DNA of 64,000 nt, from the NCBI RefSeq assembly GCF_032854445.1, contig NC_088300.1:70220984-70284983 (forward strand), given 5' to 3'. The notes under the pieces are model-generated. The model ran no database searches and was not told where the DNA came from. It worked only from the letters and a program-made list of their open reading frames with translations. This document shows positions 12,320 to 24,139 of this stretch, piece after piece; position 1 is the first letter of the stretch, and the number at the start of each line of letters is the position of its first letter. This DNA comes from Liolophura sinensis (lineage: Eukaryota; Mollusca; Polyplacophora; Chitonida; Chitonidae). The translations under genes and the position numbers were made by a program.

Positions 12320-14490
12320 CCGTCTTTCACTTTAAGGTGGAATTTGGCTTCTTCAATGAAATTGTCTGACTACAGATTGGACTGCAATGTTAGTTTGATC
12401 GCAATGACGGCTCTGTGAGCGACAATCAAACTGAACATTCTGACATAATCTTTTCTTTGTGGGCCACAAATGGATCACCATGTACCAATCGCGTTGTGAA
12501 GTACAGCCATATATATCCACGACAGGGAAGGGTACACATATTGAGTGATAAGAGGCCCAAAAATCGTTACAGTAGAAATTATTTATTTATATTTTATAGG
12601 AGACCCGCGCATGCCAAATTCAAGAATACATCACATATTAAAAACGATGCTTACTGATGGCGGGCGAAACACGGATTTGAGTGAGGATCTTATCAGCCAA
12701 CTTTGTACTACAGGTACATCTGCAGCTGAGTTAGCTTGACCTGCTTTAGCACCATTTAAACGATGTCAGATCATGAAAATGTCATCCTTCTGATTTAACC
12801 CATTGGCCGTATTTAGTTCATATCGTATCAACAACCTCTTATGAGTGACACGTAACACCACAAACTGGACGTCTTTCAGTCTACAGACAATGTAGTCCTG
12901 GGAATATATAACGGTTGGGAGATGCTTATCTACACACTATAAATAGACCTGTTGCCTGACAAGAGACCATAAATCTGCCTGTGAGGCTTAAGCACATTCG
13001 TGTATCTGGCATATATGGCTGACCCAAAATTTAGTGCTCTTGTGAGGGTTTCCAGCATGACCTTTTAAAGTGACATTTTGTGCCTGGGTCACTGTATTTT
13101 ATATGGTTACAGAGTGTTTTTACATATACTGTTTAGTTCGTGTAGCTGATGACACGCGATTTCGTCTGCTCCCATTTTCTGCCAGTTATTTTTCTTCAAG
13201 AAAGGATTAAAAATAAACGGCACCTTGCATCTCGCATGGTCACGAAGATCCTGGATGGCGAGGCAGGCAGCTAGGGGACACTTACTTTGAAAACGTTTAG
13301 CGTTCAGGCTTAGCCAGCTTGCAATACAGGGGGTTTTACTACCTCTTTAGGATGTGACACAGAAAACCGTTTCACATTTAAGTACCCAAATTCTGTTGCG
13401 TTACGTGAATTTGTGTCTTTTTATTGATGAAACGTCTCCATGTCTCTTGCATTTTATAGCCTGCGATCCAAACACACAATAAACAAGTAAATCCCGCTCT
13501 GGTACCGTTCATTCTGCTTATTCTCAACATTTATTATTATTTATATTATTTCTCTAAATTTTAAACAATTAGATATTAGTACTCTGCAGATTTACAATCA
13601 GGACGAGGAAGTTGACATCTATACTAAATCCCCCCGATGACGAGGAGCATATCCCTCCTATGTTAACGCGAGTCTAAGCTTTGTAGTCCATTATTTATTT
13701 TTGCTTTACGATGACGTTTTGTGAACAGACTGGCAACGAGAACAAGCAAGAGAACAAGCAAGAAAACAAGCAAGAGAACAGTGGTCAGTTGAGCCTGGAC
13801 CTGAGTTGTCATTGAGCGGGAAAGGGTTTCTTGTAAAACGTGTAGCGGCTAGGATTCTGTGCCAGTCGCCAGGAAACACAAGCTGTTCGTCGGATAGGTC
13901 AAGCTTCCCTAGTGGTGGCAGTGGTGTAAAGCGAGCGTAGAGAGCAGCACTACAGCGGCTGTTTCACCACAGCCAGTTCCTGTCACGCTATCTGTGAACA
14001 GGACTCCATCGTGAGATAAAATTTGTCTTCTCAGAATGCTGGGGAGGAAACACTGGTGTGCATTCTGCTGAAATGTAGCACCCACGCTCTCTACCAACGA
14101 AAAACCTAAAGGCAACCACTTCTTGGAAGAGAAAATCTCCATTTTAGAGCCCTGTGCCTGAAACACCGGAAGTATTTAACAAAGCACTGGAGATGATCGA
14201 ATAGCTCGCCTTTTCCTAACGTTCTTGATTGATGGTCGATGGAAGATTTTTTAATGAACATGTTCACACTTTACACGCATAGCTGGCAGTAATATCACAG
14301 CTTCTACGCTGTAATGTGAAAGGAATCGTGCTCTATAAGTGTTTAGTTATTTTTTTTTTCAGATAATTTTACGGTTGTCAGGCAATCATGGTTTGAAAAA
14401 AGCCACCACTTTTCTCAGATGTGACATGAATACACGTTCATTTCTTTCCATGGAATACAGTTTGTTCTTCCATTTTGCTTGTAAACATAT
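12320..14490 (+). repeat. segmental duplication, copy 1
   Basis: Two anchors match the second copy in order and orientation. The first is 12345-12690 (CTTCAATGAAATTGTCTGAC, CCTGTGAAGTA-like blocks, AAATTATTTATT, ATGCCAAATTCAAGAATACA, GAAACACGGA). The second is 13950-14490 (GTTTCACCACAGCCAGTTCC, GAAGTATTTAACAAAGC, GATGATCGAATAGCTCG, CTACGCTGTAATGTGA). Identity looks around 70-80% by eye. A weaker match (10526-10600 with 15185-15260) suggests the unit may begin near 10.5 kb. Confidence 0.8.
13741..13780. repeat. 12-bp microsatellite-like repeat
   Basis: AACAAGCAAGAG is repeated about 3.3 times with one substitution. Confidence 0.8.
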
Positions 14491-16595
14491 GCATTCTCCC
14501 TCAAGCAGACTACACGTTTCTAGAATAACAAACCATATAGTCTAAATCAGGACACGTGTTCCAAATAATCTTCTCAAAATACTGAACACAAGCGACAAAA
14601 AAAAAGAATTGTGTGTACTATTAAAGACAAACAAAACACTAAGGTCAAGTACATGTCAGCTGAAAGTCCACCAAACACTCTCCAGAAAGATAGTTGAATT
14701 TATTTTTAAGAATTATTTGTCAACCCAGAAGAATGCCTTTTGACCCTTTCTGACCATATTCAAACCAGTGACGTCACATCACGTTTTTGCCACTTAGCAC
14801 ACATGCACCCTTGATTCCTGGTTCTAATGTAGATCTATGAATACATTCACCAGATAGACCTTCAAACGTCCTATTTCAAAGAAAAAAATATGTATGTGAC
14901 GTGACTGATACCCTCTGTGTCACAACAGACCACCATAGAATCTGATGTTTTAAAACCATTTTACTCGGCAGAAAAATTTTTTAAAAAAAATGAGTTTTCC
15001 TGAACAGTGTTATATACCTTATTTTACTGTTTTTCTTTGCTCTTCAGATCAAACTCATATCACATCGAGACTAGCGAGAGATGAAATTCCCAGCTTTACT
15101 GAGAACGTTATAGATGCTACCCTTGTGTATATGAGCGTGCCAAGTTCTCCGATGCTTCAGGGATATAATTTAATATCCGACATACCCAAAACAGCAACAT
15201 TTAACTTCAGCTGTCTTATGGAAGATAATTGTATCAGTATATAAATGGCCGAAAACAAGCAATCAGCTGACACGTGGTCGTTTACATAAGCTCTATGATA
15301 GGCAAAGAGAGATATTACTTATAATAAAAAATCGTATGATTCTAAGTTGAAAGATAACAGAGTATGTGTGTTCCATTTCGTACTTAGAGCCAGACTGGAC
15401 AGAATCAAACATGACCACGAGAAGGCATAACAAAAATTTGAAAACGAATCATAAAAGATTGTATTCCTGAAACTTTTTGACTCTTTCCTGCTTGAAACGT
15501 CATAATTCAGAAAGGTTAAACACTAACAGTGCCATGGGTTGTTATCAGCTTATACCATAGCTTATAGACTGTCCATTGTCAGTAGTAGTGGAATACGTGT
15601 ATAATCATCACTCTGCTCAATGGGCTTTCGGTAGTACTAAAAACCATGTAGGTATATAAAGCATGTCTTATATGTCTTTAAGGCGGCAGGTTGTACAACA
15701 CATATATAAACATACATACATGTAGTTTGACAGTTTGGATGCATAACGTTACTCAGCAAAACATACTGAAGGAAAACTATTGGTGTTCATATCCTATATC
15801 TGGAAATTTCTGTTAGCTCTGTTTAGTACAAAAATTGTTTGGTATATGTGAGAAAAAACGAAGTCAGAATAAAGTCTAGGAGAGCAGTAACCAACGCGTG
15901 GTAGATTTTTATCCGTTATTTTTATTATTTATATATTAAATTCAGTATTCTTCCTAGGGTACCATCAAATAACTGTACATCATGAATTAATCTGCCACAT
16001 CCTTAACTGGGACTGACTTCTTTCTATAACCATCCAAACATTTATGTACGTTGATGTTTCTGTCAGAGAAGAGGCAACTGTCCCAAGAAATCAGTATTAA
16101 GTGGATCCGGATGTGCGCAGTAGGGGGCTTTCGAACACGTTCGATGAAAAAGGTTAAACAGTTTTCATCATTTGTGTCTGGCGTTGTACCAGATCCACGA
16201 CTACAGGCCACCCAAAGTAATTGCGCTACGTGGAAGCAATTGGCATTCCCTAACATAAACACTTTGTGAGTTAGGTCGACTTTGGCTGCTTCAATGAAAT
16301 TGTCTGACTTCAAATTGGACTGCAGTGTTACTTTAATGCAGTGACGCCTCTGTGAGCGACAACCTTTTCTGTATCATGTATCAATGCCTTGTGAAGCAGT
16401 GCCATACCGACATCCACAGCAATGCACAGACTGACAAATAGGAGGCCCCGAAATATTTAAACACAAATTATTTATTTTATAGAAGCTTCATGCATGCCAC
16501 ATTCAAGAATATATCACATATTAACGACAGCTATGCTTACTGGTAGAGAAACACGGACCTGAGGTTCACCAGTAGCTAACAATGTCAAACAATGT

Positions 16596-16911
16596 CACCG
16601 GCCCCGATACCACAGTTGGTAGAGCGTCCGCTTCGGGAGCGGTAGATCCAGGGTCAATCCTGGGTCGAGTCACACCTAAGACCTTAAAAGAGGTCTTGGT
16701 GCTCAGCATGAAGGGGATAGTGCAACGACTGGTTGACCCGTATCAGTATAATGACCCGGTCATGGGCGCCTTACTTGCCTTCGGTAAGTAGTGAACTATT
16801 ATTATATAAAAGAGCGATGGAAATCCGTCCTGCGACAAGGAGGCACATTACACGCACTCTAAGACCGAAAACTGTTAAGTACGACGTTATACCCCAAGCA
16901 CTCACTCACTC
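16596..16911 (+). mobile_element. SINE family B, full length, tRNA-Pro-like head
   Basis: The head CCGGCCCCGATACCACAG, GTTGGTAGAGCG, an anticodon arm CCGC-TTCGGGA-GCGG and GGTCAATCCTGGGTCG form a tRNA-like unit whose loop suggests a proline (CGG) origin; this is inference. The body has GCATGAAGGGGATAGTGCAA and the tail TACGACGTTATACCCC plus a CACT repeat. It lies within the second copy of the segmental duplication and is absent from the first. Confidence 0.88.
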
Positions 16912-17654
16912 CCTCAAACCGTGTAAGTACATTGGCTATCAATCCATGCATGTAGACCGGTTCAAACCATCAAAACTGGTCTATCAAAGGGTGCTCTATA
17001 AACTTATCCCGACTGTAAATTACGTGCACATATTTAGCTAATTATAATGAATATTGTTGAAAGTATGTCAACCTTTCTTTCTGTGATCTTGTGTAGAGTT
17101 ATAATTGCGTGGAATGGAATAATGTTACGAGAGATGGTGGTGGGACACTAAATATAGTGGATCCATCCAATCCATTGCTTAAGTCAGAGTTTCTTTTTTA
17201 CTTAAGTCCAGGATGGAGTGTTTTTTAACAAAACTTAGGTCAAACGCTTCATAAGTATAGTATTATGTTACTTAAGCAAAACGCCCTTGTTTAGGCAAAA
17301 TAACTTAAGAAGTTCCTTGTAACAGGGCCCTGGGGTTTAGGGCCAGATTATATTTGAGCCATGTGGAGAACATGTTAGTCAGGAATCAGCTATGGCTGAG
17401 GCTACAACACGGGGAGCTTAATTGTAAGGAAGAACATTTTGATACAAATATACATTTCATGAAACACCAACTCAACTGAGCTATGGGTCATAAACTTTTT
17501 AAGTTAGGTTTTAACTCACCGAAGTCGAGATAACTTCTTCATTGAACTTCTGTTGTTGTATTCGGGTAATCAGAAGGTTGACCAATACTAGGATTGGTAC
17601 AAATACGCTATAAATACGGCTGTGAAAGACAGAGATAGATGTATAATATTTATC

Positions 17655-18185
17655 GGGGTCTCCATGGCCGACTAGCAGTGATTAACGTGATAGCGTAGCA
17701 CAACGACACAGGGGCTTCTCGTCAGAGCAGTTGCTGTGAGTTCAAGTCCAGCTCTGTTGGGCTCCTCTCCGATCTTACGTGGGAAGGTCTGTCAGCAACC
17801 TGCAAATGGTCGTGGGTTTCCATCCCCCCACATGGGGCCTCCGTTGCTCATTTGGTTAGCGCGCTAGCACAGCGTAATCACCCAGGAGTCTCTCACCAAT
17901 GCGGTCGCTGTGAGTTCAAGTCCAGCTCATGCTGGCTTCCTGGAAAGGTCTGCTAGCAACCTGCGGATGGTCGTGGGTTTCCCCCAGGCTCTGCCCGGTT
18001 TCCTCCCACCATAATGCTGGCCGCCGTCGTATAAGTGAAATATTCTTGAGTATGGCGTAAAACACCAATCAAATAAATAAATAAATAAATAACATCCCCC
18101 CATAATGCTAACTGCCGTCATATCAGTGAAATAATGTTGAGCTTGGTGTGAAACTTCAACCAGATACACAAATAAATAAATAAAT
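17655..18185 (+). mobile_element. SINE family A (outer, older), interrupted by another SINE
   Basis: The 5' part is 17655-17830, from GGGGTCTCCATGGCCGACTA through the B box GTGAGTTCAAGTCC to GGTCGTGGGTTTCC. The 3' part is 18093-18185, resuming at CATAATGCTAACTGCCGTC and ending in AATAAATAAATAAATG. The gap is filled by a second SINE of the same family. Confidence 0.88.
17831..18092 (+). mobile_element. SINE family A (inner, younger), full length, nested
   Basis: It starts GGGGCCTCCGTTGCTCATTT (A-box region GGTTAGCGCGCTAGC), has the B box GTGAGTTCAAGTCC and the conserved 3' block AAGTGAAATATTCTTGAG, and ends with repeated AAAT. CATCCCCCCA flanks it at 17821-17830 and 18093-18102 as a perfect 10-bp target-site duplication inside the older SINE. 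Confidence 0.93.
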
Positions 18186-19149
18186 GCAAGCCCTGACCGT
18201 TTATGTATACAGATCCCAATCCAGAGATCATGGACAACTGGTCTAAGCTGGGCCAGTCAGAATCACTGTCTGCCTCTCGGTACAGTGTTTTAAAATGTCT
18301 CTTTTCGACCACCAAAACATCACGACGTTTAACAACCTGTAGTTCAATGTAAAAAGGCTACATCTTTACACAGCTTTCGTGTTTATTTTTGGTTATCCTA
18401 CTGTACAAAGCCATTTCCCAACTGCCATCTTACAACTTTAATTGTAAGAAAGAATATAACCGTAGAGGCAATGTTTTGTTCGTCGGTATATCCTAATAGT
18501 CCATAATAGGCATGCGCATTAGACTGCGCGCAATATTACGGGCCGATCAGCTAAGAAGCTGATCCATCAAAATGACGTCAGTGTATTACGTCACGCTGTT
18601 GTTGCAACACGCGAATGGCTGGATGTTTCACCACGGCCAGTTCCTGTCACACTATCCATAACTCAACATGCATGTTTGGTAAAGTGTCCGAAACTAATTT
18701 ACACACAGAATATTGCTGGGAAATAATACACAATTAGAGCGCTGGGGTTCCAGTGGCTGAAATGCTACCCCGAAAACAACATAAAGACCATTACTTCTTG
18801 GTGGAGAAAACCTCCGTTTTAGAACCCTGTGCCTGAATAACCGAAAGTATTTAACAAAGCCTTGGGGATCATCGAATAGCTCGGCTTTTTTTCACATTCC
18901 CGATCGATAGTTGATGATAGGCTTTTTAATGTACATGTCTACACAACTGCATGCAATACTGCTGCGTCCACGCTGTAATGTGATAAAATATAACATATTC
19001 CCCTAGTGTGGTCCATTAAACTTTAGGTTACACTTCATGGGTGTCAGGTATCAAACAAAAAACGGTTCTCGCGGTTTGAAGCCATTTCTTCATTTCTTTT
19101 CATGAAGTACAAATTTGTTCATCCATAAACACATATATATATGCAGTTT

Positions 19150-21600
19150 CAAACCTACGACACAGTTACAAAAAAAAGGAACAGCATAAAATAGAGCCAA
19201 AGTTTCAACGTTTTTTATACCTAGCAGTGTGACACTCTCTTTAGGTATAAACACACGACATGGGCTTTTCTAAAATGGACAAGCTTCAGGTTAGAACATG
19301 GCGGTCGTCACACAAAGAAGACTGAACATTTGTAATGCTCACCTGTTACTTCAAATGACTTCATATAATAACTACAAATATTGACATAATTTATTCATGC
19401 TATACTCGGAATGTTACACCAAGCAGTGGATGGAGCAAACATGGGAAAATCCCGGGATGGGACGGACCTATTCAGCGTCATCATTGTGCATGATACAAAG
19501 TTTCAGCCAGTCCAGCATAACACAACGTAATCATTCTTTCCCTCAACAAAATTCTAAAACAACAACTCATCTGATACTTTAAAGAACCAGGTGTTTACCC
19601 TAATCTTCATTCAAAGTAAGTCTATGGGGCAAACCGATGGGCTAGTTGACTTACTTTACGTTTCACAGAGCTGTAAATTAAGTAGAGGATATGACGAGGA
19701 GATTTGGTGAGGTAGTAACCTCGTCTGGAGCTTGGTTTGAGTTAATGGCTAGTTATCGTAACCAGACACATATCGAGCAAAGCGGAAATTACCCGTGGTT
19801 ATTGTCGGTGCCCCTCCACCAGAGCACTTCTGTCTGGACATGTTCGACATTAAGTTCTGGGTAATTGCGCTCCCAGAGAACCTGCTACTTCTCGCACTTC
19901 CTCCTAGCGGTGTAGTTGTGGTTATAACATGAAACACGTTTAGGTGAAGGACCGCGTAACATATGGATAAATACGACATGGTAACGCATTGAGGGCTACT
20001 GTGTACTAAAGTCGTTTTATGAATCAGACAAGAGATATACGGTCACAGTGTGTATGGGTAACACGGTGAAGCAGTAATATTATGTGTGCCATTTTCATAT
20101 ACACCATTCATTGACAAAGGGAAAGTGCATAAAGTGCTTATACAAACCATTGTTGTACCGATACAGTCATTTCATCCCCAGTAATCGGGGATTCCACCCA
20201 TCTGTGTGATAGGTCTCAATTTTGAAGCTTTTGAACAGACAGTTTTGTCCAACGGCAATAATCGAAGTGCTTTGTCCTTGTTCATGGTTTAAATCGGATA
20301 TTTTGTGAAACGAACTGAGAGTTCATAGCAAGCACAAAGTATAATCCAAAAGCATATATACGCCAAACAAACTAAACAGTTGCATATTTATGTGATGTTT
20401 CAATATTTCGACGCCATTTTTTTTTCATGCCCATCACACGGTTGAATTGATGAGAGACTCGTTTTGCTAATGTTCTCCTTGAAAGAGTACTGAACAACAG
20501 AGATCTTTAGTATGATTAAATGTCATACCAGTCCATTCGAAGTCCACTGAAAGACTATCCAAAACAGTGGTTTGAATTCTAAGATAGGCTTTACGGATAA
20601 GGCCGTCAGAAACGTTTTTACATCCCAATGCCAATGTTGTAATTGGCAGCATACTCATATGCAAGAGTATATATAACACAAGTAAACTGCACAATAATTT
20701 ATTTCAAAGGTGAAAATAAACGTCTAAAGCCTCTTTCACATCGCTGTCATAAAGGATTATCGATTGGTACGAAATACTATAACAGACGTACAGCATAGAG
20801 AGAAAATCGAGTAGTTCAAAATTGTATTTAAGAAAAAGGTGAAAGTACTTTCTGATAAATAAAGTAACCCAGAAACAGTTTCCTGTTACGAAAGACTTGC
20901 TGATATCAAGAATTCGCCATTAAAATTGTCGTGTGCCCAACCTCTGGTAAGATATATATGCACTTATACCAGTCATCAGTGATGCTATAAAAAGAACGCC
21001 AAGTTCCGAACAGTAAAATAGCAAAAGTCACCATCAAGGCTCTGGATTTCAAAATGTTATTGATTTAACAATTGATCTTGAGGCCTGTGTTTTAGTGCTT
21101 GTTCAAACCGAAGACGCAATTACCTTCCGTATGCCACCTGTCGAAGTATGATGATTGCTATCGGCTTCGCCGCGGAGAGCTATTGAAATTAGGTAAGCCT
21201 GGTTGATCTCATGTCTCATACGTGACAGTGCGTGGTCTTGACGTCGGCTTTGTCATGATATGCAATTTCATGTAAGGACACATTCGAGAAATGTTATCCA
21301 AAGAAATGATTAAACGCAAATCCATGTAAGTTTGAAGTGTAAAATCATACCCAGCGTCAAAGCTGAAAACCTGGACAAATCACGCGAAACTTCGCGCAAT
21401 ATTTGATAATCGTGAACGATTCGTCAGCCATAGTAGGCGGCGTGTAACAAAGAGAAAGAGAGACGATAACAGCATGAAACGAGTACATATAAAAAAAGAC
21501 AACAAGAAATGAAGTTACAATCTTCAAAATTACTTGCTGTCACATTCTAAAAGTTATATATAGGACCATTCTTGTATGCGCACTTAAGCCTACCGGCAGC
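19150..21600. other. no gene seen
   Basis: Intergenic DNA with scattered short frames. None carries a motif or joins by splice sites to another. Confidence 0.5.
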
Positions 21601-21608
21601 AACCATTG

Positions 21609-22062
21609 TCAGTAGCCGTCGTGCGTATTGACAATCGCTACAGAATAATCACACTCTCGCTCAATTTCTTTGAGCAAACACTCTTCAACTTGTAAATCGT
21701 CACTATCCGAGTCAATAGCATTTTCAGATACATTATCGTTTATGAGTAGGCTAACACGAATTCTGTGTCTGAAACAGAGAGTATAGGTTTTGACATGGGT
21801 TCAAGTCTACAGGGTTTCTCAACCTGTGAATCAGCAGCTATTATAGACATGCGTTTCCTACGGTCTGAAGACTGATTTGTCGAAAAATTTTGCCAACCCG
21901 TACCTATTAAATTCAAAGATCCGGCCATTTTTAATATTGACTTTTCCTTACGGAGAACAGCATCCCAGGACTCGACCGCAGATTTTTCAGTTGGCCCAAA
22001 ATCCGTTCTAGTTTGGGGTTGTCCAGCCTTAGGAGGTTAATTGACTCGTCACAATCCGACAT
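21609..22062 (-). pseudogene. decayed coding-like segment of unknown family
   Basis: Read on the minus strand from ATG at 22062-22060, the sequence opens MSDCDESINLLRLDNPKLER. It seems to shift frame near ILG into a second frame (EKSAVESWDAVLRKEK, then MAGSLNLIGTGWQNF, then SSDRRKRMSIIAADSQ, to about 21769). It continues in a third frame (NDNVSENAIDSDSDDLQVEE, then CLLKEIERECDYSVAIV) to TGA at 21611-21609. The pieces are collinear and look protein-like, with charged, acidic stretches and few low-complexity runs. I do not recognise the family. It could be a pseudogene, a transposon-derived ORF, or a gene with short introns: TTTCAG upstream of the last piece resembles an acceptor. Recognition is by composition only. 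Confidence 0.4.
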
Positions 22063-22716
22063 TGTATGCTCACTGAGAGTGGACCTTCTGTCCGTGTGCA
22101 CAGTCACATGGCCGAGACAAGCTGGAATAAAGAATGTAAGAACGGAAGTGTTGTTTCAGTAATAATTTGAACGCGCCAAACTAATTAACAGAACAACAAA
22201 CATGTATTAAAAGTTACAGGTAGCAACTAATAGTAACTTGTAGCATAAAACAACTGTATCAGGAAGGTATGTACCGGGAGAGGCAGCTGGTGGCGTCCTC
22301 ACCCGACCAGATCAACAAGTTTACAAGTCTGTGTATACAGGTGGCTTTCATTTGGATTGGATGTAAATATTCCACCTTTGTATCGGTTATTTCAAAACAG
22401 GTTCCATGAAGGTCGAGATAGCAGAAAGTAATTTATTTGGTCATCTATATAGCCTACTGCCTCCATAAATGTAGTGTTTTAAAATTACTAAACCTAACCT
22501 GATAGCAAACTATGTCATAGATTATTTCTTTGTATGATCCCTTAAAGCAGAATTATCCCATTTATGTCCACACAAACGTATATACAAGCGTATCATTTCG
22601 AGCGTCCGCTATTCACCATGCCCAAGTTAACAGACATTACATCCTAACCACACACAAGATACAGGTTAGGGCCTTGTGCTTGGCTACATATGCAAAGCGC
22701 CAATCGAAACTCGCCC

Positions 22717-22730
22717 CCCCCCCCCCCCCA
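22717..22730. repeat. poly-C run
   Basis: An uninterrupted run of about 14 C in AT-rich DNA. Confidence 0.85.
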
Positions 22731-23401
22731 GGAGAATGTATTTTTGGTTGCAAAGTCCGTGGTGTGATTTCTCTTTGGATGCATGTGAACTGAAGTACTG
22801 CGTTGTCTCATTACAGCTTGTTAACTGGATAGCTCTTATTCCACACGAAACACGTTGCGTAAACACACAAAAACAGTGCCAAAATTAATATAGACGGATA
22901 ACCCTGTTTGGCATATGAGACACTCTAATAACCTAACAGGGCAATAAATACCATTACAACTGGCATGCTCAACCACAGTTATCTTCCTTGGGAGACTGAT
23001 CCGGATTAAATCTGCATCCTGTTTGGTATTCGCACTACGGACGCCGTCTTAGCTAAACTCATTCACTTACCAATTTGTCAACATCAGTTGTGACAGAATT
23101 CTATTACACAACGGCCCGGGAGAGGCAAACCATGGGTCGAGGTGTGGTATCTGTGGATCATCTACGTGTGACTGAATAGTCCGTCTGGAGAGGCTGTCAT
23201 TTTCTCATAGATTTCCCTATAGAAGCTCCATAACTCACGCCTGATATCATTGAAAGTACCTCCATGGTATTGGAAAACATAATTCAACAGATATGCGAAA
23301 CGTGAGAACATGATGATACCAAAGTTATACGATGTAAATCATTAGCTTTGGTCATTTTTAACCTTTCGTGTGTAGTAAAATGTAGCTTCTGTATTATACA
23401 T

Positions 23402-23532
<131 letters not shown>

Positions 23533-24080
23533 TTCGTAAAATTTGTGTAAGTGAGATAAAATACTGGTAATGAATTAGGGCTTTGATAGTCACGATCTTA
23601 GAGATACAGTTCCTATCTAGTATGGAAGCGCCATATGGAAATTTGGAAGTTTGATGACAAAGTAATATATCGCCTACATTTTCCCGATAATTTTTTTCAA
23701 GTGTATAGTATTTTACTATGTGAAATACTAACTATGAGTGGGAGAAGAAACATAAACGCATGTAAGAATGGATTGCGCCGCTGTTGTCACAAATCAAGTC
23801 TGTAAATCAAGTACAGCACGCCTCACACACCAGAAGCTGTCCCAAGATTTTGTAGTTCCTTAAAGAAAATTGCTACTGAATAGTGTTCTCTCGGGTTTTA
23901 TGGGCAGCTGTGATAAATTGGCGTTTCCAGCAATCTCTGTCCTTCCAGTTGCCATGATACAGATGAACGTGTCAAAAAAAATAACAAAAACGAAGACAGA
24001 CAGTCTGCGCTTTACACTTTATCACCAAAGCACCTGAAGAGTGATAAAAGAAATAACGGCCTGAAGTGCATGTCGACAAC

Positions 24081-24139
24081 AATACACCACAATACACCAC
24101 AACACACCACAATACACCACAACACACCACAATACACCA
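24081..24139. repeat. 10-bp tandem repeat
   Basis: AATACACCAC occurs six times, twice as AACACACCAC. Confidence 0.95.

Larger units (their letters stand above)
16268..19145 (+). repeat. segmental duplication, copy 2, with SINE insertions
   Basis: The anchors are 16285-16565 (CTTCAATGAAATTGTCTGAC, AAATTATTTATTTTATAG, ATGCCACATTCAAGAATATA, GAAACACGGACCTGAGG) and 18617-19145 (GTTTCACCACGGCCAGTTCC, GAAAGTATTTAACAAAGC, GATCATCGAATAGCTCGG, CCACGCTGTAATGTGA). The spacing between anchors exceeds that of copy 1 by roughly the length of the SINEs at 16596-16911 and 17655-18185. Confidence 0.8.

Noticed and set aside
13909-14166. 85-codon minus-strand ORF
   Set aside because: It lies in the segmental duplication, and the matching region in copy 2 (18617 onward) shows no long conserved frame in the provided ORF set.
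16596-16668. A tRNA-Pro gene
   Set aside because: The tRNA-like part is continuous with a SINE body shared with 62555-62920, and its T arm is imperfect.
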